64,000 nt of DNA, taken from positions 37,389,488 through 37,453,487 of the forward strand of contig CM073898.1 of the NCBI GenBank assembly GCA_037176705.1, read 5' to 3'. This document shows, in pieces, positions 30,831 through 41,606 of this stretch. The notes beneath the pieces were generated by a model. The model had not been told where the DNA came from and did not search any database. It saw only the letters and a list, made by a program, of their open reading frames with translations. A program made the position numbers and the translations under genes. Each line of letters starts with the position of its first letter. The stretch's first letter is position 1. This DNA is from Molossus alvarezi. Its lineage: Eukaryota; Chordata; Mammalia; Chiroptera; Molossidae.

Positions 30831-33745
30831 TATTTGAAATAAAATTTGGTAAAGCAAATAACAGAATTTACTTTCGAGAAGGAGCTAATATAAACAAACA
30901 AGTGAGGAAGTCTTGTGTAGTTCATGCACTGACTTCTGCAGCCATGTCCAAAGCAGACCCAGAAATGTGTGAGCCCCAGCAGGTCCCCAGAATTGGAGCG
31001 TGGCTTCCCCAGCCACGTCTGTAGAGGACAGCACCCATGTGATTGCGTTGGGAACAAGGTGCATGTTAATTTCTAAGGTCCCTTCCTAATCATTCTACCT
31101 TCACCCCCTACTGATATGATTAGCCTTTCAAACCCAAGCAATAAAGTGATGGGGACAAAGGATCACAAAAACATAATGTGGGAGCTTAGAATCCCAGGCA
31201 CCAGTCTTTAAATGGATTCCTGATGCAAAGTTTGACCTTTCAAAGAGAAAATACCCCAGTGAATGACACCTCTCTACTCTACAGTAAATGTGTCTTTTTA
31301 AAATTTTTTAATAAAATAAAGTCAATAACCAATATTCCCCAAAACGTATTCATTGTGGTGCTTACATCCTGAGAGACTTCTCCATGAATATTTGGTTTGA
31401 GGCTAGAGGCAGCTTTGGGTTTTGTTGAGAGTTTATAAAGTCGTTGGGAGTTAGCAACAATGCATTTCTTATGCTGAGACTACGTTTTGAAAACGATTCT
31501 CACAGGTCCTCATTTGGCCCCTTGCATAGTTAATGTGGCCTCAATATAGAATATGCATGCTACTGACCTAGGGGCTGAAGTATTCAAATCACTCAAGCAT
31601 GTTATAGCTAAGGATTAACAAAATCTCCCTCTATGCTCCAGAGTAATTAAAATACGAAGTTGTGGGCAAAGCTGAGAATTGGGAATGCACCTGAAATTTC
31701 ATGAAGACTCATTAAACCATCAAAGATAATCCTAAGGAAAGCATACGTCTGTATTTACTCCCTTGGCATTTGCATGCAAACAGGACCGTTAGCTTGCCCC
31801 ATGCAGAAGTGAAGGCTTTTGACTTCCATCTTTTGCTGAGCCAGTCAAGAATGCAGGACTACATTTGGATAGACGCTGCCTTGAAATGGCAAGTTCCGCG
31901 CTTCCATGTCCAGGAATACTGCAACCCTCAGTGTGCAGAACCACATGCCAGTAGCACACCTCGGAGAAGTGGAAAACACATGGCCTCTCCCGATTTATTT
32001 TATCCGGAGTTCAGATTAGAACTCTGACCGCTTTTGTGAGAAGAATGCCATTAACCTGTGTGCTCAGGCTCTTATGTTGCCTTCTACAGCATGTTGTCAT
32101 CTAGGCTAATGCCACCTTGACAACACTCACGTCACGTTTTTTCTGACCACTACCCTATGCTTAACCCCTCATATAGCAAGTGTCCCTGTAGCAGACATCC
32201 TTATTTAGAGAAGGGACCGGTGTGTTGTTTCTCTTAACCCTGATACTCTGGTAACTTTTTTTCAATTTTTATCAATAATTCTATATCCAACAAAAGAAGG
32301 GGCTGTAGTTAAAATTCAGAGAAAAGAAAAGGAGATGCAAATAGACAGATGCTATTGGTATAGAAAACCACTGAGCGAAAACTCTGTAGAAGCATTAACA
32401 ATTCCTGAAGTTCAGGGGTTTTGGGTAATAAAGAAGCATTTCTTTTGACAAGTTAGACAAGGAATGGGACCCCACTGTACCTGTTCTTTGTTGCCATGTG
32501 CATGTATGAATGCATCCCAATGGTCACATGCCTGAGGAGAGAGTAGGCTCGTGGGCCTTCTCATAGTGAGTCTCAAATTCTTTTAAAAGAGAAACTGTGA
32601 ATTTGCTGCTTCTCTAGTCAATGAGAGATGATTGTCCGCAAGGACTAAGTACAAGTGTGTGCAGAGCCCATGTGAATCCCGGTAACTGAGTCACGTTTTC
32701 ACATCTTATTTAAATAATTTGCAAGATCCATCTGGTTGTTTCTAATGCCTGCAGCTGAACTCTAAGCAACTAGAAGAAAAGCAGCCTCTAGCAGAGCTTT
32801 CCGATGAGGGGTAGAAGTCATCCTCAGTTCAGAAAAAAGCAACAAGGAGTCTCACCCTTCATGGATAGTAGATTTCTTTCAAAGGTCAGCTACGGTGGGG
32901 CACGCAGACCTTGTTTGCCATCTCCGTTAGCTGGGAGTGTGGCTTTGGCTATATTTGCATGATTAAGGAGCTAATAAATTGCCTTGCAATGGCTGACCTC
33001 TGAATAAGAACTGCCTGATAGTTCCTGTCAGAGTCAGTGGTTTGCAAAAAGCAGCTACTTACATGTACTAGGGCCTTGGATTAGAATGTGTTTAAAAACA
33101 AAAACAAAAAACCTCCTTATGTTTAAAAACTTACCCGTCTAGCTATTAAACTTGTAAATTTTTAATTTATTCATAAACAAAGATTTTAATTTATAATGTA
33201 TTTGTTCTCAGCATATTGTCTCATAGACATGGGGCTCTATGCTTAATAGAAACTTCAATTATTTTTCAGTGGCTTTACCTTAAAGCGCTTCTCTCCAGCA
33301 TAAGAAATTCTGACAATGTATTCATAATATAAAAGATCTTTAAAATATGACACTATAAACACCTTGGCACCAGAGTTGCTTATTGACTTAAATGAAACGA
33401 ACCGCTTATATTGAGAAATCCAATATTCATCTCTCAGTATAAACTAAACTAAATTAGAAACTGGAAAAAACAGGTTTCCAGTCAAAAGTGGCCCTTTGGA
33501 TTTTCATATTCATAAAAGTGACAGTTACAAGCTTCGCTCCACAGAAGTGCTACAGTAGGCTGCAGTTTTGAAACTGGACCCAAATCTCCTCCAACCCTAA
33601 ACATGCGGTGTATGTAACAGCCCACAGCTTCAGGGACCTCGTGAGGAGAACAAGATGGACACTTTTTTCATAGGGTTGCTTTGAGAGTTGGATAGGAAAT
33701 TGCACAGAAAGAAACCTCATGATAATGGGCACTCACTTGATAAAA
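30831..33745. other. Large unique-looking AT-rich block
   Basis: Almost 3 kb without a recognisable repeat, unusual for this window. Low repeat density suggests constraint. The most motif-rich part is 32890-33060. No coding signal is seen. Confidence 0.4.
32890..33060. promoter_or_regulatory. Candidate conserved regulatory block (inference)
   Basis: Contains an octamer-like ATTTGCAT at about 32955, followed closely by GATTAAGGAGCTAATAAATT (homeodomain-type cores) and GGTTTGCAAAAAGC. The clustering within one unique segment is suggestive only. Confidence 0.2.
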
Positions 33746-33757
33746 TTTTTTAAATCT

Positions 33758-33978
33758 GCCTCGCTGGTGTAGCTCAGTTAGTTGAACCTTGTCCCATGCA
33801 CCAGGAGGTTGCCCATTCGATTCCCAGTCAGAGCAACATGTCCAGGTTGTGGGCTTGATCCCCAGTAGAAGGCATGTAGGAGGCAGCTGATTGACGTTTC
33901 CCTCTCATTGATGTTTCTATCTCTCTCTCCATCTCCCTTCCTCACTCTGAAATCAATAAATACATATTTTTAAAAGAT
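33758..33978 (+). mobile_element. Ves SINE, older form
   Basis: GCCTCGCTGGTGTAGCTCAG, a good tRNA A-box, then CATTCGATTCCCAGTCAGAG, GGAGGCAGCTGATTGACG and AAATCAATAAATACAT. Flanks TTTTTTAAATCT and TTTTAAAATCT give an A/T-rich, imperfect duplication. Confidence 0.9.
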
Positions 33979-33989
33979 TTTAAAATCTA

Positions 33990-34291
33990 AATCTTTCTAT
34001 TCAACTTTTCAAATTGTGAGAACAGATAGAAACCAAAGAATTTATTCTGACCTGGAGACAGGGGTGCAGCCTTATGATCTCAATACTCCACCTCTTGAAT
34101 CTGTTCCTCCTCTTTCAGATACCCGTATGCAGTATACATGGCCACACACCAAGTCAGCAGACATTTCTGCTCTTTGTAGAGTTCAGACATCCATTTACTA
34201 CCAAAATTCAAGGTGTATTAGGAGTTAAGATATAATTTTCCTAAGAGCAGTGGTTGTAACTTAATTGCCTTTACAAAATGGAAGCCCATGG

Positions 34292-34333
<42 letters not shown>

Positions 34334-34790
34334 CGATGCTCCAAGACGTTTGCCGTGGGACAGACTTTTGAAAGTCTAATCCCTTGGTCTCTCTGAGTTT
34401 CATCTCTAAAATTAAGTTGCTAATACCTGCTGTACAATGCTATTGGAAAGACCAATGCGAGAATGTGAAAATGTTTATATATGACATTGACTTTAACCTC
34501 TAGCTTTCCCCATATAACTGTCCAGCTAATCAAACCATTTTTCTTCAAAATTGTGCCCAAATCAAAATGTGTTGCCACATTAAAGTTATAAATATGAGTG
34601 ATTTACACTATATTAATGCTTTCACTGATGTGTATATAACATCATCCTAAGCAATCCCTATTCCTGAAGCATAGAAATCCTCTTTGAAAACTTCCGACCT
34701 GCCATAAATTTGACCTGTCATTTTGTGACCAGGACAAGACCTCATTCTGAATCGCCAGTGACCTGCACCTGAGTAGAAATCCCTTTATTA
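33990..34790. other. Unrecognised apart from a CA tract
   Basis: Unique-looking sequence with a microsatellite at 34293-34332. Confidence 0.4.
34293..34332. repeat. (CA)n microsatellite
   Basis: About eighteen CA units preceded by GCGCG; nearly uninterrupted, so probably polymorphic. Confidence 0.97.
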
Positions 34791-34804
34791 AGACATAAAT
34801 TGCT

Positions 34805-35050
34805 GCCCTGGCCGGTTTGGCTCAGCGGTTAGAGCGTCGGCCTGCGGTACAGAGAGACCCGGGTTCGGTTCCCGCTAAGGGCACGTACCTCGGTTGCAGT
34901 TTGTCCCCGGCCCTGGTTGGTCGTGTGGGTGGCGGCCACTCGATGTGTCCCTTCACATCGATGTTTCTCTCTCTCTCTCTTCCTCTCTCTCCCTCCCGCT
35001 CTATCTGAACAAAAAATGGAAAAATGTCCTCGGGTGAGGATAAAAAAAAA
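34805..35050 (+). mobile_element. Ves SINE, younger form, near-consensus
   Basis: The cleanest copy in the window: GCCCTGGCCGGTTTGGCTC, GGTTAGAGCGTCGGCCTGCG, B-box GGGTTCGGTTCCCGC, GTCCTCGGGTGAGGAT and an A-tail. Flanked by AGACATAAATTGCT (34791-34804) and AGACAAATTGCT (35051-35062), a duplication that differs by a 2-base deletion. Confidence 0.97.
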
Positions 35051-35062
35051 AGACAAATTGCT

Positions 35063-36881
35063 AATGCTTCATCATATTCTATATTCGCGACATAACCGTC
35101 CCTACTTTTATAGAGTATGGGAGAATAAAAACAGATCTGACCATTGAGCAGAGTCTGGTTTTGGCAGCCTAGTCTCATTTAAACAAATGTCTCATGATTA
35201 ATTCCTCTTTCCAGAAGACCGCTATAAAGTTGGATGTTACTCTCACATGCTTCTTAGAGTATTTCTGAGTCAAATAACTTTCACTATGGTCTGGTCTTCA
35301 AAATATCTCTGCGTATCTGCAGTGATCACTGATTGATTCAGCCCAAGCTAAGCCCACCGGAAGTTAGTTTCCTATATGCAGGGTTAAGAGTCAGAAGTGT
35401 TAACACCCAGAATGGCACAGGCCAGCAACCAGCCAGAGAGGACGTGGACCCCAGTGCCTAAGCTGGATTCTGGAGACCACCCTGCTCTGCCTTTAAGCTG
35501 TCTAGCTCTGGGGAGGTGGACAGGGGGAAGGTCAGAATTACCCCTGGGTGATCGGCAATACTCAGGATCTCAAGACAGTGGCAAGTTGCCAAAAAATAAG
35601 GTCTGATTTCTCAACAACCAGTAAGGCCATATGAGTACTTCCTTCCAAATATGAACCCTAATGGATGAAAAAAATCAGACAAATGGAAGAGCCCAGCTCA
35701 TAAGAAGCTGCCTGAAATCCCCAACATTAAAAGACAGTCATAAGAGCAGAATTATGAGCCTTGACATCTCTATTTAAATGCAAATCACCTGAGAGAGAAA
35801 CTCCTCAAGGCATTAGGACCTATTATCACATTGGTGACTATTAGTTGAAGACACGGCAAGCGGACATTATAAAACGCAGGGCAAAATTCTGGAGGCAAGA
35901 GACTGGCCTTGAAGTTTGTAAAGCTAAGAACTAGAAAGGGGGAGGGTTCTAGGGTGGCCTGGAATTCTGAGGGGCACAGAAAAAAATATTTGATGCCACC
36001 TAGCTAACCAACATACCCCTTTTAGCCAAACAGGTTACACAAGGTTGTGCCTATGAAATTCAACCACAGTACACAGGCTGATGCCATTTCTGGTTTGGTT
36101 CCCCACCCCCCCCACCATAATTCTAGGTAAAGATAAGTGAGCAAATTAATTTGATGCTGCCAAACTTTCTCCAACCTTTTCTTTAAAGACATATTGATCA
36201 ACAGTTATTTAAGGTAGGGCTTTTAATAGCCAAAACCTCTTACAGAATTTTAGATTCCTTGTAGGCAACTCATCACACCATTTGTTTTAAAGATGTTTAA
36301 GGAAGTGGCTCAACTGACTCTTGTGAAATAACCACAGATGGTTAAGGTAAAAGAAGACAAATCACTCAGACTTGCAGAGCCATATAAATGAATCACTACT
36401 AACAAAAGGTGTTTTCAGAAAAATCCAGCAAACTATCTTTAAAAAGTGGATAAGATGGTTTCATAACCCTCATTCTGATTTGCACTAACTTTATATCTGC
36501 ACAGGAAGAGACAAGGGGCCTCGGAAACTCAGTAAGGTCTGTGAGCATTCTGATCTTTATAAACATATACCTGACAATTAAAATAATTTTATTTTAGAAT
36601 CACTCCGTTCATGAACAAGGTTTCATGCATCAGTAGGACAGTTTGTAAAAGCGAATTAAACTCAGTCATGCTGGAAAACTTCCTCTGCCTTGCTTTTCAG
36701 TGCATTTGAGTTTAACATCTATTACAAATTCTTTAATATTGTTTTTCTAATGGGAAGCATCAACCCCACTACATAGGTGTCATTATTTTTCTCAACTGAA
36801 AAATGTAAAATCTCAGAGCTACATGTTGCCTAACAGCCACTGTATAGGTGGATGGAAATATTGCATTTCTCATTAGAAAGC

Positions 36882-36912
<31 letters not shown>

Positions 36913-37384
36913 AAGTGCATGGTGGGAGGTGTGTGGGGGAGAGAGGATTAAAAATAAAATAATATTTTAACATAGTATCAGTGTGCTTTTTTTCCATTTC
37001 AGTTCTACTTTATTCTACTTCAGTGACTTGTGAAAGGGACAATTCTATCATTCCAAAAGAACAAGTTACTGGTGCGTGGGGAAGAGGAAGGCAAGAAGCT
37101 CAAGAGTTAATCTCTAAGATGCAGAAATAAGTTAATTTAAAAATCAGCCAGGGAAGTTAGGATCTTCTGACAATTCTGGATGGACACATGGAAAAGCTGA
37201 ATGTCACATGCAACTTGGAGATCAGCCCTGAGCAGCGGGTAGACTGCGCTGGGACAACCACCCTGGAAAGAATTGGAAGGCTGGATGCTGGGGTCAAGGG
37301 GGACATATGAAAAGACAAGAAGAATCTGATTCCTTCCAAGTAAGCACCTCCCTCTAACTTTCAATGAAATAGTATCGACCAACC
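35063..37384. other. Unique-looking AT-rich sequence
   Basis: No repeat is recognised apart from a short C-run at 36105 and a TG tract at 36883-36911. No gene is recognised. Confidence 0.4.
36883..36911. repeat. (TG)n microsatellite
   Basis: About fourteen uninterrupted TG units. Confidence 0.95.
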
Positions 37385-37529
37385 CCGACTCTGGAGCCTG
37401 GCTTTATGGGTTCAAGCCCAACTACAATGATCTGGGACGAGTAGAGCTCTGGCCCCATAAGGTTTCTGTTAAGGATCGCAGGAGTGAGTATGTGCAAGTG
37501 CTTACAGCAGTCCCTGGCAAATAGATGCT
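37385..37529 (+). mobile_element. MIR SINE, sense, interrupted by Ves
   Basis: GACTCTGGAGCCTGGCTTTA, GGGTTCAAGCCCAACTACAA, then GTGCTTACAGCAGTCCCTGG and CAAATAGATGCT at the SINE junction. This is MIR 5' to 3' order. Confidence 0.7.
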
Positions 37530-37770
37530 GCCCTGGCTGGTTTGGTTCAGTGGTTAGAGCGTCAGCCTGTGGACCAGAGCGTCCCGGGTTCAGTTCCCCC
37601 TAAGGGTACATACTTCGGTTGCAGTTTGTCCCCACCCCATGTGGGTGGCAATCACTCAATGGGTCTCTCTCGCATCGATGTTTCTCTCTCTTCCCCCCCT
37701 CCCTCCCACTCTGTCTGAAGATGAGTGCAAAAATGTCCGCTGGTGAGGATAATAAATTAATTAATTAAAA
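37530..37770 (+). mobile_element. Ves SINE, younger form, diverged
   Basis: GCCCTGGCTGGTTTGGTTCA, CAGAGCGTCCCGGGTTCAG, TGCAGTTTGTCCCCACCCC, ATGTCCGCTGGTGAGGATAA. Inserted at the 3' end of a MIR. The target duplication is unclear. Confidence 0.92.
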
Positions 37771-39339
37771 TAAAATATTTATAAGATGTGTATGTAAATA
37801 GGGATCAATTAATTTCACGTGACCTGGTCACATGAATACCTCTTAGAACGTGCATAAGCCACATACCTTCTTCTAACCCTGATTTTAATTCAGTGAGGGT
37901 GTCCAAAGATCTAAGGTCACAGTCCTCTGACTCCCCAGACATCCCCCGTCCCTCCAAGAGCAGGGGCCTAGCTAAGCCAAAGCTCCAACCCTTCAAGTAA
38001 GCAGCAGGAACAGTTAAGCAGGAAATGTGATTAAATTAAGGTCCTGCCAGTACTTCCACATGCTTATTTTCAGAATGGTTTAATTAAAGTTTCTGACATG
38101 AAGAGAGCTATTTCTGTTCATCTATTCAGAACTGGTTATGGAGAGAAAGAAAACTAAAATAGGCTGTTCAGTCCATTTGTAACAATCCAGTTGTACAATT
38201 AAGCTGGAAGAGTACAATGAAAGCTAGTCTATATAATTTTTCCCCTTATAGAGGTATTCATTAGAGAACAAATTGAGGTCTCAGATGGAATAATGTTGAG
38301 ACAAACCAGTCAGAGGAGAACATAGTTTTAAAGTGTTCAATGTGGACTCGACGTCCAAAATTTTAATAATGTCCCTATTGTATTAGCAATTCATTCTAAA
38401 AAGCCACAGAATGATCAAAACTACATTCATTAACACACTAATTTTAAACTACTACTTGTTTCTGCTACTATGCTTAAATATTCCTATAAATTATAAACAC
38501 ATATGCATTGTTTTTAATAACTAATCAGCAAAGGATTTGGAGACTCCAGTAAATTGTTTCATCCATACTGGGAAATGGACACCTTATATCAGAAAATGCC
38601 TAGGAGCTATTCAAGCTTCTGAAAGGAGCTGAAAGAGCATGGATATGAATTCTAAACGGTTTTTCTCTCAGGGCTCAAAGAACCCCATCGGGTCACAGAG
38701 CTTGTATGTCTCGTTCCTCGGCCTGGAGCCAGAAATGGCTACAGAACTATGTCTTCAGCCTGCAATGCGCCAGCTCCATTTGTCAGCTGGCCTGAGCAGG
38801 TGAACGATGGCAGGACATGACGGTCACCTGGAGGGTGGCAGCTGCTCTGAGTTCTGAAGAGGCTCAAGTGGGAGTGGCAGGCTCAAGTGGGAGCGGCAGC
38901 CTCACAGTGGGAGCCAGGAAGCAGCCTCCTCCCGCTCACATGCATGTGTGTGCAGCCTCTGCACACCTGGGCCAGGGCTCGGGGCACCATCCATTATGCC
39001 AGTGATCACACAAGTCTCCAGCTTCCTGGGGAGCTAAGGTGAGGAATGCTTAATTGCACTGCAAAATAGCTTTTGCAGGAACAGATGTAGCCTTTCACAT
39101 TCTGGTGACTTTGGGAGTGGGGGAGAGGAAAGAGGAGGGAAGATAAGGGATCAAAAAGCAGCGGACTGGGGGAACAAAAATACAAAACCTACTGGACTTG
39201 TGTCTCACTTCTCATCTGTCTCCATCACAGACAAGTGGCGTCTAGAGAATCAAGGAATGGCCGGCATGTAGGGATGTGGTTGTCATGCGAACAGATGTTC
39301 TTTACTAGATTCAGGCACACAATTAAGATAGCATATACT
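37771..39339. other. Unique-looking sequence
   Basis: No repeat recognised apart from the 19-bp tandem at 38860-38915. The AT-rich part at 38020-38110 has several TTAATT cores (GATTAAATTAAGG, GGTTTAATTAAAG). Confidence 0.4.
38860..38915. repeat. 19-bp tandem repeat, about 2.9 copies
   Basis: AGGCTCAAGTGGGAGTGGC, then AGGCTCAAGTGGGAGCGGC, then a diverged third unit AGCCTCACAGTGGGAGCC. Confidence 0.85.
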
Positions 39340-39499
39340 TTTTAGCATATACTGTTTAGTTCATGTAACTGACATTCTATAACATGCACATATATAAAAT
39401 ACACAATTTGATGAATTGTTATTTATACGCAGACCATGAAACCATCACCACCATCAAGATAATGACCGTATCCATCACCCTCAAAAGTGGCCTCAGGCT
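39340..39499 (-). mobile_element. Old L1 3'UTR, antisense, first segment
   Basis: GTAACTGACATTCTATAACA, ACCATGAAACCATCACCACC, ATCAAGATAATGACCGTATC, CATCACCCTCAAAAGTGGCC. These are typical antisense L1M 3'UTR words, interrupted by a Ves SINE. Confidence 0.75.
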
Positions 39500-39761
39500 A
39501 CCCTGGCCGGTTGGGCTCAGCTGTTAGAGAATCAGCCTGAGGACCAAAGGCTCATGGGTTCGATTCTGGTCAAGGCCATGTATCTTGGTTGCGGTTCAGC
39601 CTCCGCCCTGGTTAGGGTCCTGTGGGAGGCAACCAGTCAATGTGTCCCTCTCACATCCATGTTTCTCCCTTGTGCCCTCTCTCCCTCCCTCCCATTCTAT
39701 CTGAAGATAAATAGAAAAATATCCTTGGGTGAGGATTAAAATAAACAAACAAACGAATGAA
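39500..39761 (+). mobile_element. Ves SINE inserted in old L1
   Basis: ACCCTGGCCGGTTGGGCTCA, GGGTTCGATTCTGGTCAAGG, GATAAATAGAAAAATATCCT, GGGTGAGGATTAAAAT. Flanked by AAAAGTGGCCTCAGGCT (39483-39499) and CAAAGTGTCCTCGGGCC (39762-39778), a long, diverged target duplication. Confidence 0.92.
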
Positions 39762-39930
39762 CAAAGTGTCCTCGGGCCAAGTTGTAATCCCTCCTTCCCT
39801 CTCTGCCCCCTTTCAGGCAAATATAATCTGCTTCCAGTCACTAGAGACTAATTTGCATTTTCTAGAATTTTGTATAAATGGACTTGAGTTGCATGTACTC
39901 TTTTCTGTCAGATTTAGAGAGTAGCACATG
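39762..39930 (-). mobile_element. Old L1 3'UTR, antisense, second segment
   Basis: Continues at CAAGTTGTAATCCCTCC, then AATTTGCATTTTCTAGAATT and TGTATAAATGGACTTGAG, the expected order after the SINE. Confidence 0.75.
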
Positions 39931-39944
39931 CTCTTTTTTAAATT

Positions 39945-40865
39945 ATATTTTCAGTTTTTAAATTTTTATTTTATTGTGGTAAGAATACTTGAAATTTATT
40001 TAAGGATAGATCTCATTAAGTGTACAACACAGCACGGTTGCTTACAGGAACAATGTTGTAACAGCAAATCTCTAGGACTCATTCATCTTACTTAACTGAA
40101 ACTTCACGTTCATTGATTAGTAGCTTCACATTTCCCCCTCCCCCGGCTCCTGGAACCAGCATTCCACTATTTGATTCTATGAATTAGACTATTTCAGATG
40201 CCTCAAGTAAGTGGCATCATTCAGTATTTGTCTTTCTGTGACCGATTTATTTCACTTAGCATAATGTCCTCAAGGTTTATTCATCTTGTCATATCTTGAA
40301 AAAAATCCTTTTTTAAGACTAATTAATAGTATTTCATTGTATGTACATATCATATTTCCTTCATCCATTTATCTGTCAGCAGACATTCAGGTTGTTTCCA
40401 CATCTTGTGAATAGTGCTGAAGCAAACACAGGAGAGATCTCTTCGAGATCCCAATTTCACTCTATTTAGATAAATACCCAGAGTGGGGTTGCTAAATCAT
40501 ATGGTAGTTCCATTTTTAATTTTTCAATGAATTTCCATCTTCCATAGCAGCTGTGTCATTGCACTCCCATCAACAGTGTGCAAGGATTCCAATTCCTCCA
40601 CATCCTCACCAACACTTGTGTTTTGTTTCTTTGCTAATAGTTGACAGATATGAGGTGTTATCTCATTATCTTACTGTGGTTTTGATCTGTAATTCCCTGA
40701 TGATTAGTGACCTTGAGCATATTTTCATTAATCTGTTAGCTATCTGCATGTCTTCTTTGGAGAAATATCTATCCAAGTCCAAGTCCTTAGCTCATTTTTG
40801 AATCAGATTATCAAGGGTTTGTTTTGTTTTGTTTCTACAACTGAATTGTAGAAGTTCCTCTTACA
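39945..40865 (-). mobile_element. L1 3' part, antisense (second old L1)
   Basis: Reverse of an L1M 3'UTR and ORF2 end: CATTTCCCCCTCCCCCGGCT, TTATTTCACTTAGCATAATG, CAGGTTGTTTCCACATCTTG, ACCCAGAGTGGGGTTGCTAA, CATCCTCACCAACACTTGTG, CCTGATGATTAGTGACCTTG. Frames are degraded. Confidence 0.85.
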
Positions 40866-41157
40866 TATCATCTCTTTTATTTCATCATATCCTATCTTTC
40901 TCTTCTCTTGTTTATCTTTAAATAGTTTTCAATTCTAACATTTACCAGCCAATACAAAAGTATATCTAACCCACGCACACAGAATTTTACACTGACCGTG
41001 TATTATAACTAGTTTGATGTCCTCATGAGGACAATATAAATAATACCTGAGCCAGACTACTTCAAGTCCTCGTTCTCATACAGGACCACAGTGGTTCCTG
41101 GTCATGACTGCAGAGTATTTTATCACCAGAAATGAACAACAGGGGTATATACCCTTG
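40866..41157. other. No recognised feature
   Basis: Short unique-looking stretch between old L1 and the hairpin. Confidence 0.35.
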
Positions 41158-41194
41158 ATGATTAAAATGACACTGTACCTGTCATTTTAATCAT
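41158..41194. repeat. Perfect inverted repeat, 15-bp arms, 7-base loop
   Basis: ATGATTAAAATGACA (41158-41172), loop CTGTACC, then TGTCATTTTAATCAT (41180-41194). AT-rich and perfectly paired. I do not recognise a repeat family around it. Confidence 0.9.
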
Positions 41195-41269
41195 TAGAAC
41201 TTCATTCCTTTGGACCTTAAAGAGCTCACTTACTAAAATGCACACAGATTTTAATATTACTTTTAGTCT

Positions 41270-41606
41270 ATCTGGGCTTCTATAACAGAATATCATAGAT
41301 TGAGTGGCTTATAAACAACAGAACTCTCTTCCTCACAGTTCTAAAAGGTAGGAAATCTAAAGATCAAGCTGCTGGCAGATTCGGTATTTGGTGAGAGCCC
41401 ACATCCTGCTCCACAGATAGCTATCTGTCCATGTGTCCTCACACAGCCGGATCTCAAGTCTTTTACAAGGGCACTAATCCTTCCTGAGGGCTGTGCCCTC
41501 GTAACCTAATTACGCCCCAAAGACCCTACCTCCAAATACCATCACTTTGGGGATTGGGTTTCAACATATGCGTTTTGGGGGTACAAAACATTTAGTCTAT
41601 CGCAAT
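41270..41606 (-). mobile_element. MaLR-type LTR, antisense
   Basis: CTGGGCTTCTATAACAGAAT, TTGAGTGGCTTATAAACAAC, CAGATTCGGTATTTGGTGAG, CCTCCAAATACCATCACTTT, GTTTCAACATATGCGTTTTG. These form the full antisense order of a MaLR-like LTR. Solo. Confidence 0.8.

Noticed and set aside
33758..33835. tRNA-gene-like segment (TGTAGCTCAGTTAGTTGAAC with GATTCCC)
   Set aside because: The A-box and B-box belong to the tRNA-derived head of a Ves SINE, continuous with the Ves CT-rich half and A-tail; no cloverleaf acceptor stem is evident.
34817..35008. Recurrent small peptide beginning MAQRLERRPAVQRDPGS, seen at several loci
   Set aside because: The same peptide appears wherever a younger Ves copy lies; it is a SINE translation artefact, not a gene family.
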